The notes under the pieces were generated by a model. That model did no database searches. It saw nothing but the letters and a program-made list of their open reading frames with translations, and had not been told where the DNA came from. Positions 41,168 through 51,600 of a stretch of DNA of 64,000 bases are shown one piece after another (the stretch's first letter is position 1; each line of letters opens with the position of its first letter). Origin of the DNA: an uncultured Pseudomonadales bacterium (GTDB taxonomy: Bacteria; Pseudomonadota; Gammaproteobacteria; Pseudomonadales; Azotimanducaceae); contig CALKBV010000015.1 of assembly GCA_937775265.1 (NCBI GenBank), positions 50,803 to 114,802 on the forward strand. Reading direction: 5' to 3'. Made by a program: the position numbers and the translations under genes.

Positions 41168-41244
41168 GAAATGAAAACCCCGAGCTAATGCGAACTGCAA
41201 ACTATCACAGCTGTGCTTAAAACTTAAACTTTAGGCGGTATGGC

Positions 41245-41460
41245 TTAGCGGTTCCGATGCTGGTGGATCGCGGCGGTGATGGCAGCCATCTTCCTGGCGC
41301 CGGCTGAATCAGCAGGTAGCGCCACAACGGCGGCGGTTTCCCGGTGGGTAACCAGCCAGGACATCAGCATGGTCGCCAATACCAGCAGCGTTAGGAAGAC
41401 AAATACGGTCCCCATGCCGTAGAGCGCGAGGTTGAGACCCTCGGAAACCAGTGGTGGCAT
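41245..41460 (-). CDS. oadG: Oxaloacetate decarboxylase gamma subunit (OadG family)
   Basis: A 71-residue protein with one membrane segment (about residues 10-37; YGMGTVFVFLTLLVLAT) and a polar tail, the layout of OadG, which anchors the alpha subunit to the beta sodium pump and carries a zinc site. The C-terminus ends with AAITAAIHQHRNR, close to the family's AAI..A...HR ending. oadG normally leads an oadGAB operon; here it is on the other strand and separated from oadA by two tRNA genes and two other genes. Confidence 0.85.
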   Translation of the reverse strand: MPPLVSEGLNLALYGMGTVFVFLTLLVLATMLMSWLVTHRETAAVVALPADSAGARKMAAITAAIHQHRNR

Positions 41461-41564
41461 GTGTTATTCCTGAATAGCAGCAAGTAGCGTGATCATCTCA
41501 TAATCCTGATTTCCCGGACAAGTTGTCTGGCAATCATTTTTTTTAAAGGTTTTTCAACCACCTC

Positions 41565-41606
41565 TGGAGATCGAGCAATGATCTCACTATACTGCGCCCT
41601 CGCTGT
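41565..41606 (+). promoter_or_regulatory. Probable tRNA operon promoter with stringent discriminator
   Basis: TATACT at 41588-41593 is a good -10; a weak -35 (TGGAGA) lies 17 bp upstream. The bases after the -10, GCGCCCTC, match the GC-rich discriminator of rRNA and tRNA promoters under stringent control. tRNA-Arg begins at 41607. Confidence 0.5.
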
Positions 41607-41683
41607 GCGCTGGTAGCTCAGCTGGATAGAGCATCTGGCTACGAACCAGAAGGCCGGGGGTTCGACTCCCTCCCAGCGCACCA
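41607..41683 (+). tRNA. tRNA-Arg(ACG)
   Basis: 77 nt including an encoded CCA. The acceptor stem GCGCTGG/CCAGCGC is perfect; the anticodon stem TCTGG/CCAGA encloses the loop CTACGAA with anticodon ACG, read as ICG after deamination, decoding CGU/CGC/CGA. The T arm has GGTTCGACTC. It is part of a pair with tRNA-Ser 12 bp downstream, conserved next to csrA in relatives. Confidence 0.96.
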
Positions 41684-41695
41684 TTTACATTTCCC

Positions 41696-41786
41696 GGAGA
41701 GGTGGCCGAGTGGTCGAAGGCGCTCCCCTGCTAAGGGAGTATGGGTTAAAAGCTCATCGAGGGTTCGAATCCCTCCCTCTCCGCCA
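41696..41786 (+). tRNA. tRNA-Ser(GCT)
   Basis: 91 nt with an encoded CCA. Acceptor stem GGAGAGG/CCTCTCC with G discriminator, anticodon stem CTCCC/GGGAG with loop CTGCTAA and anticodon GCT (decodes AGC/AGU), and the long variable arm typical of tRNA-Ser. Confidence 0.96.
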
Positions 41787-41793
41787 GAACTAT

Positions 41794-41816
41794 TAAAGGG
41801 GCCATTGGCTCCTTTA
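41794..41816 (+). terminator. Hairpin after the tRNA pair
   Basis: TAAAGGGGCC pairs with GGCTCCTTTA (one G-T pair) around an ATT loop, eight bases after the tRNA-Ser CCA. There is no T-run, so it may be a processing or partial termination signal. Confidence 0.45.
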
Positions 41817-41850
41817 CGGGTATGGGTCGATCCAGGTATGAGGCTGCGGT

Positions 41851-42345
41851 TTGGATTACAGTATTGACGATTTCACTGATGATGGTGTCCTAAAGCCAGG
41901 TTTGTTTTTGACCCTGATCGTTACTGTGTCGTCTCGCTTCCTCCTTTATGGGCCCTTGTCCTTGCTGGCGTCTCGCGGTGGAATAACTGGAGCGAACAGT
42001 TACATCGACGTTTCTGTTCTGTCAGTTGATTCGCCATTCCTAATGCTCGCGTCTATTCCCCCCGTGGTCATTCTTTACATTTTGATTGCTCGGAATAATG
42101 GTTCCAGGAAATTAATACGAAATATTTGGAAACATGGACGCCTAATCCTGTTAGTCAGTGTGGGGTGCCAGTTGGTGCTTCAGACAGCCCAAGTTGCCAT
42201 GGTTGGAATTGCTGGACTGCCAGTATTGGTTGGCCTGATTGTGACTGCATACTGCACATTGTATCTGGCCACTTCTGGTCGAGTACGTGATGTCTTTGCC
42301 AGCTTCCCAACCAGTAAACAATACACTGAAGATGGCGCCGGGTAG
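41851..42345 (+). CDS. Small inner-membrane protein, DUF2919-like
   Basis: A 164-residue protein with four hydrophobic segments (about 17-40, 60-80, 95-110, 118-140). The N-terminus DFTDDGVLKPGLFLTLIV followed by an Arg at the end of the first segment resembles DUF2919 proteins such as YfeZ, but the match is from memory and weak. It starts at TTG 41851; an ATG 13 bp upstream is out of frame. No function is known. It lies between the tRNA pair and a P-loop kinase-like gene. Confidence 0.55.
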   Translation: MDYSIDDFTDDGVLKPGLFLTLIVTVSSRFLLYGPLSLLASRGGITGANSYIDVSVLSVDSPFLMLASIPPVVILYILIARNNGSRKLIRNIWKHGRLILLVSVGCQLVLQTAQVAMVGIAGLPVLVGLIVTAYCTLYLATSGRVRDVFASFPTSKQYTEDGAG

Positions 42346-42452
42346 GCGACGGCAGGCACCTGCCCTGGTATTGGGGCTCTGTTGTTCCAAGGTCAAATAC
42401 CTTAAATGAGGTCGATGCCATTAACGCTTCCGAACCATCCAGTCGTGAAGGA

Positions 42453-42986
42453 GTGAATTTTCAACGAATTAATATCGTCGGCTGCAGTGGCAGTGGCAAA
42501 TCCACGGCGGGAAAATTGATCGCTAAAAAGCTTGGTTATCCCTACGTGGAGCTGGATGAAATCCAGTGGAAGCCCAACTGGACAGAATCAACTGAGCAGG
42601 AATTGTTTTCCAACCTGGAACGCTCGCTCGAGGGAGAATCCTGGGTACTCGATGGTAACTATACGAAAACCGTGCCGATCAAATGGCGGTGGGTTCAATG
42701 GGTGGTCTGGTTGGATTTCCCTTACTGGTTGATCCTGTACCAGATCATTAGCCGTACGATTCGCCGCTCAGTGACAAAAGAAACATTGTGGGCAGGTAAC
42801 CGGGAGAGCCTCAGGAAAGCATTCTTCAGTCGTGACTCGATTATTTGGTGGTGCCTGACCAGTCTGAGTAAAAATCGCAGGCAGTATCTCGCGGCAATGA
42901 ATGATGCTCGCTATCGCCACATCAGGTTCGTGAGAATTCGCTCCAGAAAGGCGCTCGTTGCCTTTATCGAGTCATTGCCGGAGTAG
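42453..42986 (+). CDS. P-loop NTPase, adenylate kinase-like (FlaR/topology modulation type)
   Basis: A 177-residue protein with Walker A IVGCSGSGKSTAGK (about residues 8-21), then LGYPYVELDEIQWKPNW and the WVLDGNYTKT motif, which are hallmarks of the small kinase-like family annotated as topology modulation or adenylate kinase FlaR. The substrate is unknown. The apparent GTG start lies inside a good AAGGAG site, so translation may begin at a rare start a few codons later. Single gene. Confidence 0.8.
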   Translation: MNFQRINIVGCSGSGKSTAGKLIAKKLGYPYVELDEIQWKPNWTESTEQELFSNLERSLEGESWVLDGNYTKTVPIKWRWVQWVVWLDFPYWLILYQIISRTIRRSVTKETLWAGNRESLRKAFFSRDSIIWWCLTSLSKNRRQYLAAMNDARYRHIRFVRIRSRKALVAFIESLPE

Positions 42987-43059
42987 CATTGTCGGTTCAG
43001 CCGGGCTAGAAACCGCAGGTCGGTCTTGGCAATGATCCGCTCCCTGTGTTAAATAGTTC

Positions 43060-43143
43060 GTTCGCCGCCACCAATGGCGAACGCATGAGCTTACAAAGCT
43101 CGCAGACATGAACAGAAAGAATCGAACGCCCCCACCCGGGGCG
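43060..43143 (+). promoter_or_regulatory. Structured leader of oadA with three hairpins
   Basis: Three stems follow one another: GTTCGCC/GGCGAAC (43060-43066 with 43076-43082), GAGCTT/AAGCTC (43087-43092 with 43096-43101) and CGCCCC/GGGGCG (43127-43132 with 43138-43143). The last ends 19 bp before the oadA ATG, near the AAGAAAGG ribosome site. Regulation by RNA structure is possible; no known riboswitch was recognised. Confidence 0.4.
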
Positions 43144-43162
43144 AATAAGAAAGGCTTTTACC

Positions 43163-44923
43163 ATGAGCGATAAAACCCCGCTAGGTATCACGGAAGTCGT
43201 GCTGCGTGATGCCCACCAGTCACTGTTCGCAACACGGATGCGAATCGATGACATGCTGCCTATTGCTGAAAATCTCGACAAGATCGGATACTGGTCCCTG
43301 GAGAGCTGGGGCGGCGCTACCTTTGATGCCTGCATTCGATTCCTCGGCGAAGATCCCTGGGATCGAATCCGTGAGCTGAAGAAGGCGATGCCTAACACCC
43401 CGCAACAGATGCTGTTTCGAGGCCAGAACATCCTTGGGTACCGGCATTATGCCGACGACATTGTCGATAAGTTTGTCGAACGTGCTGCAGTAAACGGCAT
43501 CGATGTGTTCCGCATTTTTGACGCGATGAACGATCCGCGAAATCTTGAAAGGGCGGTTGCCGCGGTAAGAAAGCAGGGCCGACACGCCCAGGGCACACTT
43601 TCCTATACGGTGAGTCCCGTTCATAACATCGATACCTGGGTTCAGATGGGCGCGCGGCTTTGTGAGATGGGCGCCGATTCGATTGCGATCAAGGACATGG
43701 CGGGGTTACTGACCCCTTATACCGCCTATGAGCTGGTGAGTCGGCTAAAAAAAATCGTAGATGTGCCCATTCACATGCATTGTCACGCGACCACAGGACT
43801 GTCTTCTGCCACCTACCTGAAAGCTATCGAAGCAGGGATCGATAACGTCGATACAGCGATCTCTTCAATGAGCATGACCTATGGTCACTCACCCACAGAG
43901 GCAGTTGTTGCGATGCTGGAAGGGACCGAGCGGCAGACAGGTCTCGATATTCGACAACTACAGGAAATCGCGGCCTATTTCAGGGAAGTTCGTAAAAAGT
44001 ATGCTCGGTTTGAAGGAGCCCTCAGGGGAACCGATTCAAGGATTCTCGTTGCCCAGGTGCCCGGAGGCATGCTCACTAATCTTGAACACCAGTTAAGGGA
44101 ACAGAACGCCACCGACCGGCTCGATGAAGTGCTGGAAGAGATCCCGCGGGTGCGCAAAGACCTGGGGTTTATTCCCCTCGTTACGCCTACCTCGCAGATT
44201 GTCGGCACCCAGTCGGTGATGAACGTTCTGCTTGGGGAACGCTACAAGAATATTGCGCTAGAGACAGAAGGCGTTCTTAAGGGTGAGTATGGATCGACAC
44301 CGGCGCCGGTGGATAGTGAATTACAGGCCCGGGTGCTGGGCGGCGATGCGCCAATCACCTGCAGGCCCGCAGACAATCTTGAACCGGAATTCGACCGCCT
44401 GAAGCAGGAACTGCTGTCGAAAGAAGATGAGCAAGGTCTGCAGTTCGGTGAGAATATCGATGATGATGTGCTGACCTATGCGCTGTTCCCGCAGGTTGGA
44501 TTGAAGTTCCTGGCCAACAGAACAAACCCTGCAGCATTTGAACCCAGCCCGGAAATCGAGCGCCCGGCACCCGCCTCGACAACAACTGCCGCTGGGTCCG
44601 CCGTCTATACAGTGGAAGTGTCCGGCGAACAGTTCGTCGTGAAGGTAACAGAGGGTGGCGACATTGAATCTACGACGCCGGTTGCAGTAAGTTCGGCGCC
44701 CGCGCCGGCAGGCGTCGGGGTCACCGCACCGCTTGCCGGGAATATATTCAAGATTGTCGTGCAACCGGGGGATGTTGTCGCCAGTGGTGACGTTGTACTG
44801 ATTCTGGAAGCAATGAAGATGGAAACGGAAATCCGTGCTGCCAGTGGCGGGACAGTCAACCAGGTGCTTGTCCGTGAGGGTGATGCGGTAGACGCTGGCC
44901 ATACCCTGATTACCCTTGGATAG
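43163..44923 (+). CDS. oadA: Oxaloacetate decarboxylase alpha subunit, biotinylated
   Basis: Transfers the carboxyl group of oxaloacetate to biotin; the beta subunit then decarboxylates biotin and pumps sodium out. The 586 residues comprise the carboxyltransferase barrel ([16 protein letters not shown] with the metal-site Asp, [25 protein letters not shown]), a linker with Ala/Pro-rich stretches, and the C-terminal biotinyl domain with [12 protein letters not shown] (biotin Lys near residue 552). It is followed directly by oadB. Because oadG is not in the operon, assembly depends on the separate reverse-strand gene. Confidence 0.95.
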   Translation: MSDKTPLGITEVVLRDAHQSLFATRMRIDDMLPIAENLDKIGYWSLESWGGATFDACIRFLGEDPWDRIRELKKAMPNTPQQMLFRGQNILGYRHYADDIVDKFVERAAVNGIDVFRIFDAMNDPRNLERAVAAVRKQGRHAQGTLSYTVSPVHNIDTWVQMGARLCEMGADSIAIKDMAGLLTPYTAYELVSRLKKIVDVPIHMHCHATTGLSSATYLKAIEAGIDNVDTAISSMSMTYGHSPTEAVVAMLEGTERQTGLDIRQLQEIAAYFREVRKKYARFEGALRGTDSRILVAQVPGGMLTNLEHQLREQNATDRLDEVLEEIPRVRKDLGFIPLVTPTSQIVGTQSVMNVLLGERYKNIALETEGVLKGEYGSTPAPVDSELQARVLGGDAPITCRPADNLEPEFDRLKQELLSKEDEQGLQFGENIDDDVLTYALFPQVGLKFLANRTNPAAFEPSPEIERPAPASTTTAAGSAVYTVEVSGEQFVVKVTEGGDIESTTPVAVSSAPAPAGVGVTAPLAGNIFKIVVQPGDVVASGDVVLILEAMKMETEIRAASGGTVNQVLVREGDAVDAGHTLITLG

Positions 44924-44926
44924 TTG

Positions 44927-46057
44927 ATGGAACAGCTGATAGAACTTTGGCAGGGCACCGGGATCGCCCAGCTATCACTGGATCAGGGAGTGATGCTGCT
45001 TGTTGGTTTGGGTCTTCTTTACCTCGCGATCGCGAAAGGCTTCGAACCTTTGTTGCTGGTGCCGATTGGTTTTGGTGGCATCCTCGCCAACATTCCCGGT
45101 GTCGATATTGCCGTAGGGAACGGGGTTCTCCACCAGTTCTATTCCATGGGCATCGAGACGGGGGTCTTCCCGCTGGTGATTTTCATGGGCGTTGGTGCGA
45201 TGACTGACTTTGGTCCTCTGCTGGCCAATCCCAAAACCCTTTTCCTGGGAGCGGCCGCGCAGTTCGGGATATTCGCCACATTGCTCGGCGCGCTGGGTTT
45301 GTCCTCGCTTGGGGTTTTCGATTTTAATTTGGCTGAAGCCTCAGCGATCGGCATTATTGGTGGCGCAGATGGCCCGACCGCGATTTATGTGGCCGGACAA
45401 CTTGCGCCTCATTTACTGGGCGCGATTGCAGTGTCGGCCTATTCCTATATGGCGCTGGTACCTATTATTCAGCCCCCAATCATGAGATTGCTGACCACAG
45501 AGTCTGAAAGAAAGATCGAAATGACACAGCTGAGGGTGGTGTCCGACCGGGAAAAGATATTCTTTCCGCTCATGTTGCTGGTGCTTGTCGCATTGATGGT
45601 GCCGAGTGCAGCGCCACTTCTGGGGATGTTTTGTTTCGGTAATCTGATGCGCGAGTGCGGTGTGGTAGATCGGTTAAGTGATACAACACAAAATACCCTG
45701 GTCAACATCACCACGATATTTCTTGGGCTTGCCGTTGGGTCGAAGCTGCAAGCGGACCAGTTCCTGGTTCTGGAGACACTCGGTATCCTGTCCCTTGGCA
45801 TGGTCGCTTTTGCCATTGGCACGGCCGCCGGTGTATTGATGGCGAAGCTGATGAACCTGTTATCAAGGCAAAAAATTAACCCTCTTATCGGTGCGGCTGG
45901 CGTTTCAGCGGTACCCATGGCGGCAAGGGTTGTCAGCAAGGTGGGCCTGGAAGCCAACCCGCATAACTTCCTGTTAATGCACGCAATGGGCCCGAACGTT
46001 GCCGGCGTTATTGGTTCAGCCGTTGCCGCAGGAATACTGATTCAGTTCGCTTCCTGA
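44927..46057 (+). CDS. oadB: Oxaloacetate decarboxylase beta subunit, sodium pump
   Basis: Integral membrane subunit that couples carboxybiotin decarboxylation to sodium export. About 376 residues, nine or more membrane segments, with [20 protein letters not shown], the signature [13 protein letters not shown] and [15 protein letters not shown], and late [18 protein letters not shown]. The ATG at 44927 follows the oadA stop with three bases between; TTG 44924 is an alternative. The last 16 bp overlap the convergent pseudouridine synthase gene. Confidence 0.94.
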   Translation: MEQLIELWQGTGIAQLSLDQGVMLLVGLGLLYLAIAKGFEPLLLVPIGFGGILANIPGVDIAVGNGVLHQFYSMGIETGVFPLVIFMGVGAMTDFGPLLANPKTLFLGAAAQFGIFATLLGALGLSSLGVFDFNLAEASAIGIIGGADGPTAIYVAGQLAPHLLGAIAVSAYSYMALVPIIQPPIMRLLTTESERKIEMTQLRVVSDREKIFFPLMLLVLVALMVPSAAPLLGMFCFGNLMRECGVVDRLSDTTQNTLVNITTIFLGLAVGSKLQADQFLVLETLGILSLGMVAFAIGTAAGVLMAKLMNLLSRQKINPLIGAAGVSAVPMAARVVSKVGLEANPHNFLLMHAMGPNVAGVIGSAVAAGILIQFAS

Positions 46058-46866
46058 GGGCGAAAAGCAGGCCGTTTGTTGTCTGCGAGCGCGTAACTTT
46101 GCCACGCTCCGTTTAGCGGAGATTTAAAACCCAGTTCCACCGCGGCGAGTTGTATTCCCTTCATGTCTTGGGAACCATACTGGCGGTCACCAACGACGGG
46201 ATGATCGATACTGGCCAGGTGTTGGCGGATCTGGTGTTTTCGACCGGTTTCGATGCGCACTTCAATCAGGCTTGTGTCTGCATCAAGGCTGATCGGTTTC
46301 ACCGTTGAAGACGCGATCTTGTTGTCGACGGGCGTATTAATGGCTTGTTCTTCCAATAATTTTCCGTGAACAATGGCGTGATAGATCTTGGTTGTTTTCC
46401 GATCCTGAAATTGCCCGGATAGATGAGCCGCCGCGCTTTTCGAATGAGCCAGCACCATTAGGCCCCAGACGTAGCGATCCAGCCGGTGCACCAGGAATGT
46501 TGGCCGGTCTAATTGCTGTTCAACGACCCGGTTGATGGAACAATGGTCCCCGAAGCGGCTGCCACCGGACATCAGGCCGACGGGTTTTTCCCAGACCGAG
46601 AAGCTCGACTGATCGTCCACAAGAATGGGTTTAGCCGGCACTGTCTCCAGTACTTCTGGGGAGTAGTAGATCGACACCAGGTCGCCGGGAACCAGTTTTG
46701 CCTTTGCCCGCCGCAGTCGCTTAACGCTGCTCCCTGATTTCAGCCATACCGCTCCCCTGGTCATGGTGGTTTTGATCTTCGACTTTGACAGCCCGGTTTC
46801 CTGGGCAAGAAAATCGGTGGCGTAGGTCTCGGTCGAAACCGGAAGGTCTGTCAGCTCAATCATCAT
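46042..46866 (-). CDS. RluA-family RNA pseudouridine synthase with S4 domain
   Basis: Makes pseudouridine in rRNA or tRNA. About 274 residues: an N-terminal S4-like RNA-binding region ([20 protein letters not shown]), then the catalytic domain with [14 protein letters not shown] and the catalytic Asp in [15 protein letters not shown], and the late [15 protein letters not shown]. The target site cannot be told. Tandem ATGs at 46866 and 46863 are plausible starts; no strong ribosome site is seen. It overlaps oadB tail to tail by 16 bp. Confidence 0.88.
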   Translation of the reverse strand: MMIELTDLPVSTETYATDFLAQETGLSKSKIKTTMTRGAVWLKSGSSVKRLRRAKAKLVPGDLVSIYYSPEVLETVPAKPILVDDQSSFSVWEKPVGLMSGGSRFGDHCSINRVVEQQLDRPTFLVHRLDRYVWGLMVLAHSKSAAAHLSGQFQDRKTTKIYHAIVHGKLLEEQAINTPVDNKIASSTVKPISLDADTSLIEVRIETGRKHQIRQHLASIDHPVVGDRQYGSQDMKGIQLAAVELGFKSPLNGAWQSYALADNKRPAFRPQEAN

Positions 46867-46992
46867 GGTCAAAGTTTTATTGCTTGCACGCGGTTTACAT
46901 TAGGGTTGATGTTACTGGCTGATCGCAGTGGTTCATAGACAAGTTCCGGGTGTATCGGTATCTTGAAGCGTGCCATTAATTTTGGAGTGAGT

Positions 46993-47859
46993 ATGGAAAA
47001 GCTGGCTGAAGGCTATGGTCTGGTAGAAGGCCCAATATGGGTGCCGGGGCAGGGGTTACTTTACAGCGACGTGTTAAATGGGGGCGTGTTCTGCGTGGAT
47101 CGTCAGGGCAACGTCACGACTGTGTTTGCTTACCGTAAAGGCATTGGCGGGATGTCCGTCCATGAAAATGGCGGCATGATTGTTTCCGGCAGAAATATTT
47201 CCTGGAAATCGATGCCCGAGGGCGAAACGATTACGGTTCTGGATCAAAATGAAGCCGCTGGTCTTATCGGTTTTAACGACATCACAACGGATCAGGCCGG
47301 TCGAATCTATGCAGGTTCCCTGGGTTCAAGTCCTGTTTTTGAAGACGGCAGGGAACCCCAGTCCGGCGACCTGTACCTGATTGAACTGGATGGCTCAGCG
47401 CGCAAGGTCGCCAACGACATACAGTTGACCAACGGTTTGGGTTTCTCGCCTGATGGTAAAACGCTTTATCACTCTGATTCTTCGCGCAATCATATCAATT
47501 GCTACAGCGTCCAGGCGGATGGGACGCTAGGCGAGAAGCAGATATTCGCGACGACCGACATTGGTTCTCCGGACGGTCTGGTGGTTTCGGAAGATGGCAG
47601 GGTATGGGTGGCCTTGCCGGGTGGAAGCGGGGTGGGTGTCTATCATCCTGATGGGCGCTTCGATCAGCTGATCGAGATACCCGAGCCTATGTGCACCAGT
47701 GTTTGCTTTGGTGGTGACGACCTGAAGGATCTTTATATTGTTTCCGGATCTCGTGGCGCCGGTAGCGATAGCGCAGGTTCCGTTTACGTCCAGCGGGTGG
47801 ATGTTGCGGGGCTTGCCGTCCCATTAGCGCGCGTATCGCTCGGTCCTTTGGCGAGCTAG
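46993..47859 (+). CDS. SMP-30/gluconolactonase/LRE-like protein
   Basis: A six-bladed beta-propeller lactonase-type enzyme of 288 residues. AEGYGLVEGPIWVPGQG carries the metal-binding Glu; FNDITTDQAGRIYAGSLG, TNGLGFSPDGKTLYHSDS and SPDGLVVSEDGRVWVALP supply Asn and Asp ligands in the expected spacing. Likely hydrolyses a sugar or other lactone in the cytoplasm (no signal peptide). The ATG at 46993 has a GGAGTGAG site; the open frame extends ten codons further to a TTG. The stop overlaps the bax-like gene by four bases, tail to tail. Confidence 0.85.
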   Translation: MEKLAEGYGLVEGPIWVPGQGLLYSDVLNGGVFCVDRQGNVTTVFAYRKGIGGMSVHENGGMIVSGRNISWKSMPEGETITVLDQNEAAGLIGFNDITTDQAGRIYAGSLGSSPVFEDGREPQSGDLYLIELDGSARKVANDIQLTNGLGFSPDGKTLYHSDSSRNHINCYSVQADGTLGEKQIFATTDIGSPDGLVVSEDGRVWVALPGGSGVGVYHPDGRFDQLIEIPEPMCTSVCFGGDDLKDLYIVSGSRGAGSDSAGSVYVQRVDVAGLAVPLARVSLGPLAS

Positions 47860-48644
47860 GGCGCCGGGTCTAAATTGGCCTGATCAAATTGACTTAGGTT
47901 GTTGATACGGATCATGGCGCGGAGTTCTTCGATGTAGGCTTCCCCGCGTTCAGAGTAGGAAAGTAGCCCGCCGGCAAGGCGTGCCCCTGCCAGCGGGGTA
48001 TGGTTGTTCCGCGCTTCTAATCGAAGGTCCCTGAGTTTCTTGTAGGCCGGGTGCGAGTTCAGGGTCAGCATGTAGTTTTTTACGCTGTCTACGGGCGTCT
48101 TGAACGTTGACACCTCGTGAGACGCCCCCTCTTTTCGTTCGTTAGGTACCAGGCCGCAATCGCTTGACCAGCACCAAAGACCAAAGTAGTTGTTGCCTTT
48201 AACGGCGAACCGCGCGGTACCCCAGCCTGATTCATTAGCCGCCTGTGCGAGTGCCAGAGACGCAGGAATGCTATCGATACGTCGATCCAGTAGCGTCATG
48301 GCGTTTGCAGAAAGAGGTTCTTCTGCTGTTACCCGGTATTTTTCTGCCAGCAGGCGAATAGTCTCTGTTTGATTCGCTTGTCAGCGGCCGATCTTGTCCT
48401 CAAGCCGCTCTGCTGACCGCCAGAAACGCTCACTCGCTCCTGTGCTGATATTGTTGTTGGATCGTTGCACCAGCGGCAGCAGGTAGTTAAAGAAAGTTCT
48501 TTTTTTGGTTTTGACATCATTGATCGCGCCGAAGTCTGGAGTCACGGATTCGGGCGCAGGCACGCCGCGGTTTGCTATCCAAAGCAGCAGGGCCACCATG
48601 ACAATGGTCAGTGGGATGACACTTAGCGCAAGGCGGTTTGGCAT
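47856..48644 (-). pseudogene. Bax-like glucosaminidase-domain protein with an in-frame TGA
   Basis: The family cleaves or binds peptidoglycan (mannosyl-glycoprotein endo-beta-N-acetylglucosaminidase domain). The first part (48644-48381) gives an N-terminal membrane anchor and PDFGAINDVKTKKRTFFNYL, the Bax signature. A TGA at 48381-48383 stops it after 87 codons. The same frame then continues QANQTETIRLLAEKYRV and the catalytic-type domain IPASLALAQAANESGWGTARFA with the active-site Glu, ending at 47856. No frameshift is needed, so one base change separates it from an intact 262-residue gene. Either a nonsense mutation, a base-call error, or readthrough. The downstream half also has its own possible start (ATG 48299), but would lack the anchor. 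Confidence 0.82.
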
Positions 48645-48655
48645 CAGCTGACAGA

Positions 48656-51600
48656 CTACCAGGTGTCGATGAAGGGTTTTTTCTTGCCTTCTCTTTTGGG
48701 TGGTGTTGGCACTGATTTCAGGCCGGCAAGTATCCAGTCACGGCTGGCGGCGGGATCGATTACCTCATCAATTTCAAAAGCCGTCGCGAAGTTAACGGCT
48801 TTACCTCGATCGTACATTTGTGCAACCCGTTTTTCATATTCAGCCAAGCGTTCTTCTGGCTCTTCGATCGCCTCAAGCTCTTTTCGATACCCGAGTTTTA
48901 CCGCACCCTCTAGCCCCATGCCGCCAAATTCTCCCGTTGGCCAGGTGACGGTGAAGGTTGACGCCTTGAAACCGCCGCCGGTCATGGCCTGGGCCCCCAG
49001 CCCATAGCCTTTGCGAATGACAATGGCCATTAAAGGAACGGTGATACTGGTGCTGATCACAAACAGCCGAGCGGCATGTCGGACCAGTGCGGTTTTTTCG
49101 ATTTCAGGGCCCACCATAATGCCTGGGCAATCGACGAGCGAGATGATCGGAATATCAAAAGCGTCACAAAGCTGGATAAATCGTGCCGCTTTGTCTGCAC
49201 CATCGGAATCGATTGCGCCTGACAAATGCATGGGATTGTTGGCGAAGATGCCGACAGGTCTGCCCTCAATGCGCGCGAATACCGTGATGATGCCGATGCC
49301 AAATTCTGGCCTGAGTTCCAGTACTGAATCTTCATCGGCCAGCGTGTCGATGATTTCTCGAATGTCATAAACCCGCAAGCGGTTTTCCGGGATGGCGAAG
49401 CGGAGCTTGCGTTGGTCAGGGCAGGCCCAGTCAGTCGTGGCACCCTGAAAATAAGACAGCAGCTTTTTAGCGGCAGCAACTGCCTCTGCTTCATCTTTCA
49501 CGGCAATATCAACCACGCCGTTTGGAACCTGCACGCTCATGGGGCCTACTTCTTCAGGTTTGAAGATGCCAAGACCGCCGCCCTCAATCATTGCCGGGCC
49601 GCCAATGCCGATATTTGAATCTTCTGTTGCGATAACAATGTCACTTGAGCCGAGTAATACGGCATTACCGGCGAAGCAGCGGCCGGTAGTAATACCGATT
49701 CTTGGTACCAAACCACTCATTGAGCCGTATAGCTGAAATGCCAGGCAGTCCAGGCCTGCAATGCCAGCGCCGTCAGTATCGCCTGGACGGCCACCACCTC
49801 CCTCAGCGAGCAAAATAATGGGAAGCCTGAGCTGTTCCGCCACTTCGAACATCCGGTCTTTCTTTCGATGGTTCTGCAGACCCTGGGTGCCTGCCAGGAC
49901 CATGTAATCGTAGGACATGACAACGCACTGGGTATCCTGGTCGGGGAAGAGTCCCTGATTGACGCTGCCAATACCCGTGACCATGCCGTCACCCGGCGTG
50001 TTCTCCATCAGGTCCTGCACTGTGCGGCGTCGTCTTTGGGCTGCAATGGCCAGTGACCCGTATTCAATGAACGTACCTGGATCGCAAATGTCTTCGACAT
50101 TTTCCCGGACAGTTCGGTGGTTGTTTTTTCTTCTTTTGGCGACTGCTGCCTCACGGTTTTGGTCCAGCTTGTAGCCATGCCGTGTCATCGCCTCTGCAAG
50201 GTCAGGGCGAATGTAGTCAAGGTCCTGTTCTGCGGTTTGTTGTGTTTCACCTTCTATGCCTTCCTGCTCTGCAATGAAAAGAATCGGGTGGTCTTCAACG
50301 ATGGCGTCGCCAACTTCGGCAGTCACCATGGCGACCTCGCCGGACACCGGCGCCTGGATGACGTGCTCCATTTTCATCGCATCCATCACAACAAGTTCCT
50401 GGCCTGCAAATACCAGATCACCTTCGTTGACTAACAATGTTATTATGGTGCCCTGGAGGGGCGCTGGCACTGCTGTGGTTCCTGCAGGGCCATCGATGGC
50501 GGCGGAAAGGGTGGTGACTTCCTGCGCCTGGCTGGGTGCATCTGATTTCCCTAATGCCAGCACGGCAAGGGGGTCCTTGGTGTTTAGTTTTGTCCCAGCA
50601 AGTCCCGCTTTGACGGGCGCAGAATCACTGATTTCCTCGCTGACCAGCGAGGCGAGATTTAAATCAATGTATCTGGTGGTAAGGCTGGCATTCTGAAAGT
50701 CCTGCGAGCCAACCAGGGTTTGCAGGAAAGGCAGGTTGACTTTAAATCCCTCCAGCCGGAACTGGCGGAGCGCGCGCACTGTTTTTTCTGCGCAAACAGA
50801 AAAATCATCTGATTGACTGTGGACGATCAGTTTTGCCAGCAGTGAGTCGTATCGGGTTGATGTTTTGTAACCAGCATAACCAAATGTGTCGACTCGAATT
50901 CCTGGGCCAGAAGGTGGCTCAAAAATGTTGATCGTACCGCCGGTGGGTTTGAACATTCCCTTTTTGCCCGGCGTCTCCATATTGATTCTGCACTGGATGG
51001 CATAGCCGTTGGTGGCAGGGGGTTCACTTAGCCCCAGGTCATCCAGTGTTTCCCCGGCTGCGATCTGCAACTGCAGGGCGACCAGGTCAAGGCCGGTGAT
51101 CGCTTCTGTAACGGTGTGTTCAACCTGCAGTCGAGCGTTGGCTTCAATGAAAAAGAATTCGTCGGGTTGGTCTGCGTTAACAAGGAACTCGAATGTTCCA
51201 ACGCCGCGATAACTGGCGTGGGATGCCATTTTCACAGAGGCTTGCAAAAGAGCCGTGCGCGTTGAATCGGGCATGTTTGGGCTGGGGGCTACCTCGACAA
51301 TCTTCTGGTTCTGTCTTTGAGTGCTGCAGTCACGTTCCCACAGATGTGTCACGCCACCGGTTCCGTCACCCACAATCTGGACTTCAATATGTCGCGCGCG
51401 ATGAATCAATAGCTCCACGTAAACACGATCATCGCCGAAAGCCAGGTTTGCTTCTGACTTGCAGCGCTCAAAGCTCTTTTCAATTTCGTTTCGATCTTCA
51501 ACGATTCTCATTCCCCGACCACCGCCGCCAGAGATCGCTTTTATCACGACGCCTTTGTCTGGATGCTGGTCCTGGAAATCGATGACGGCAGCCAGAGAGG

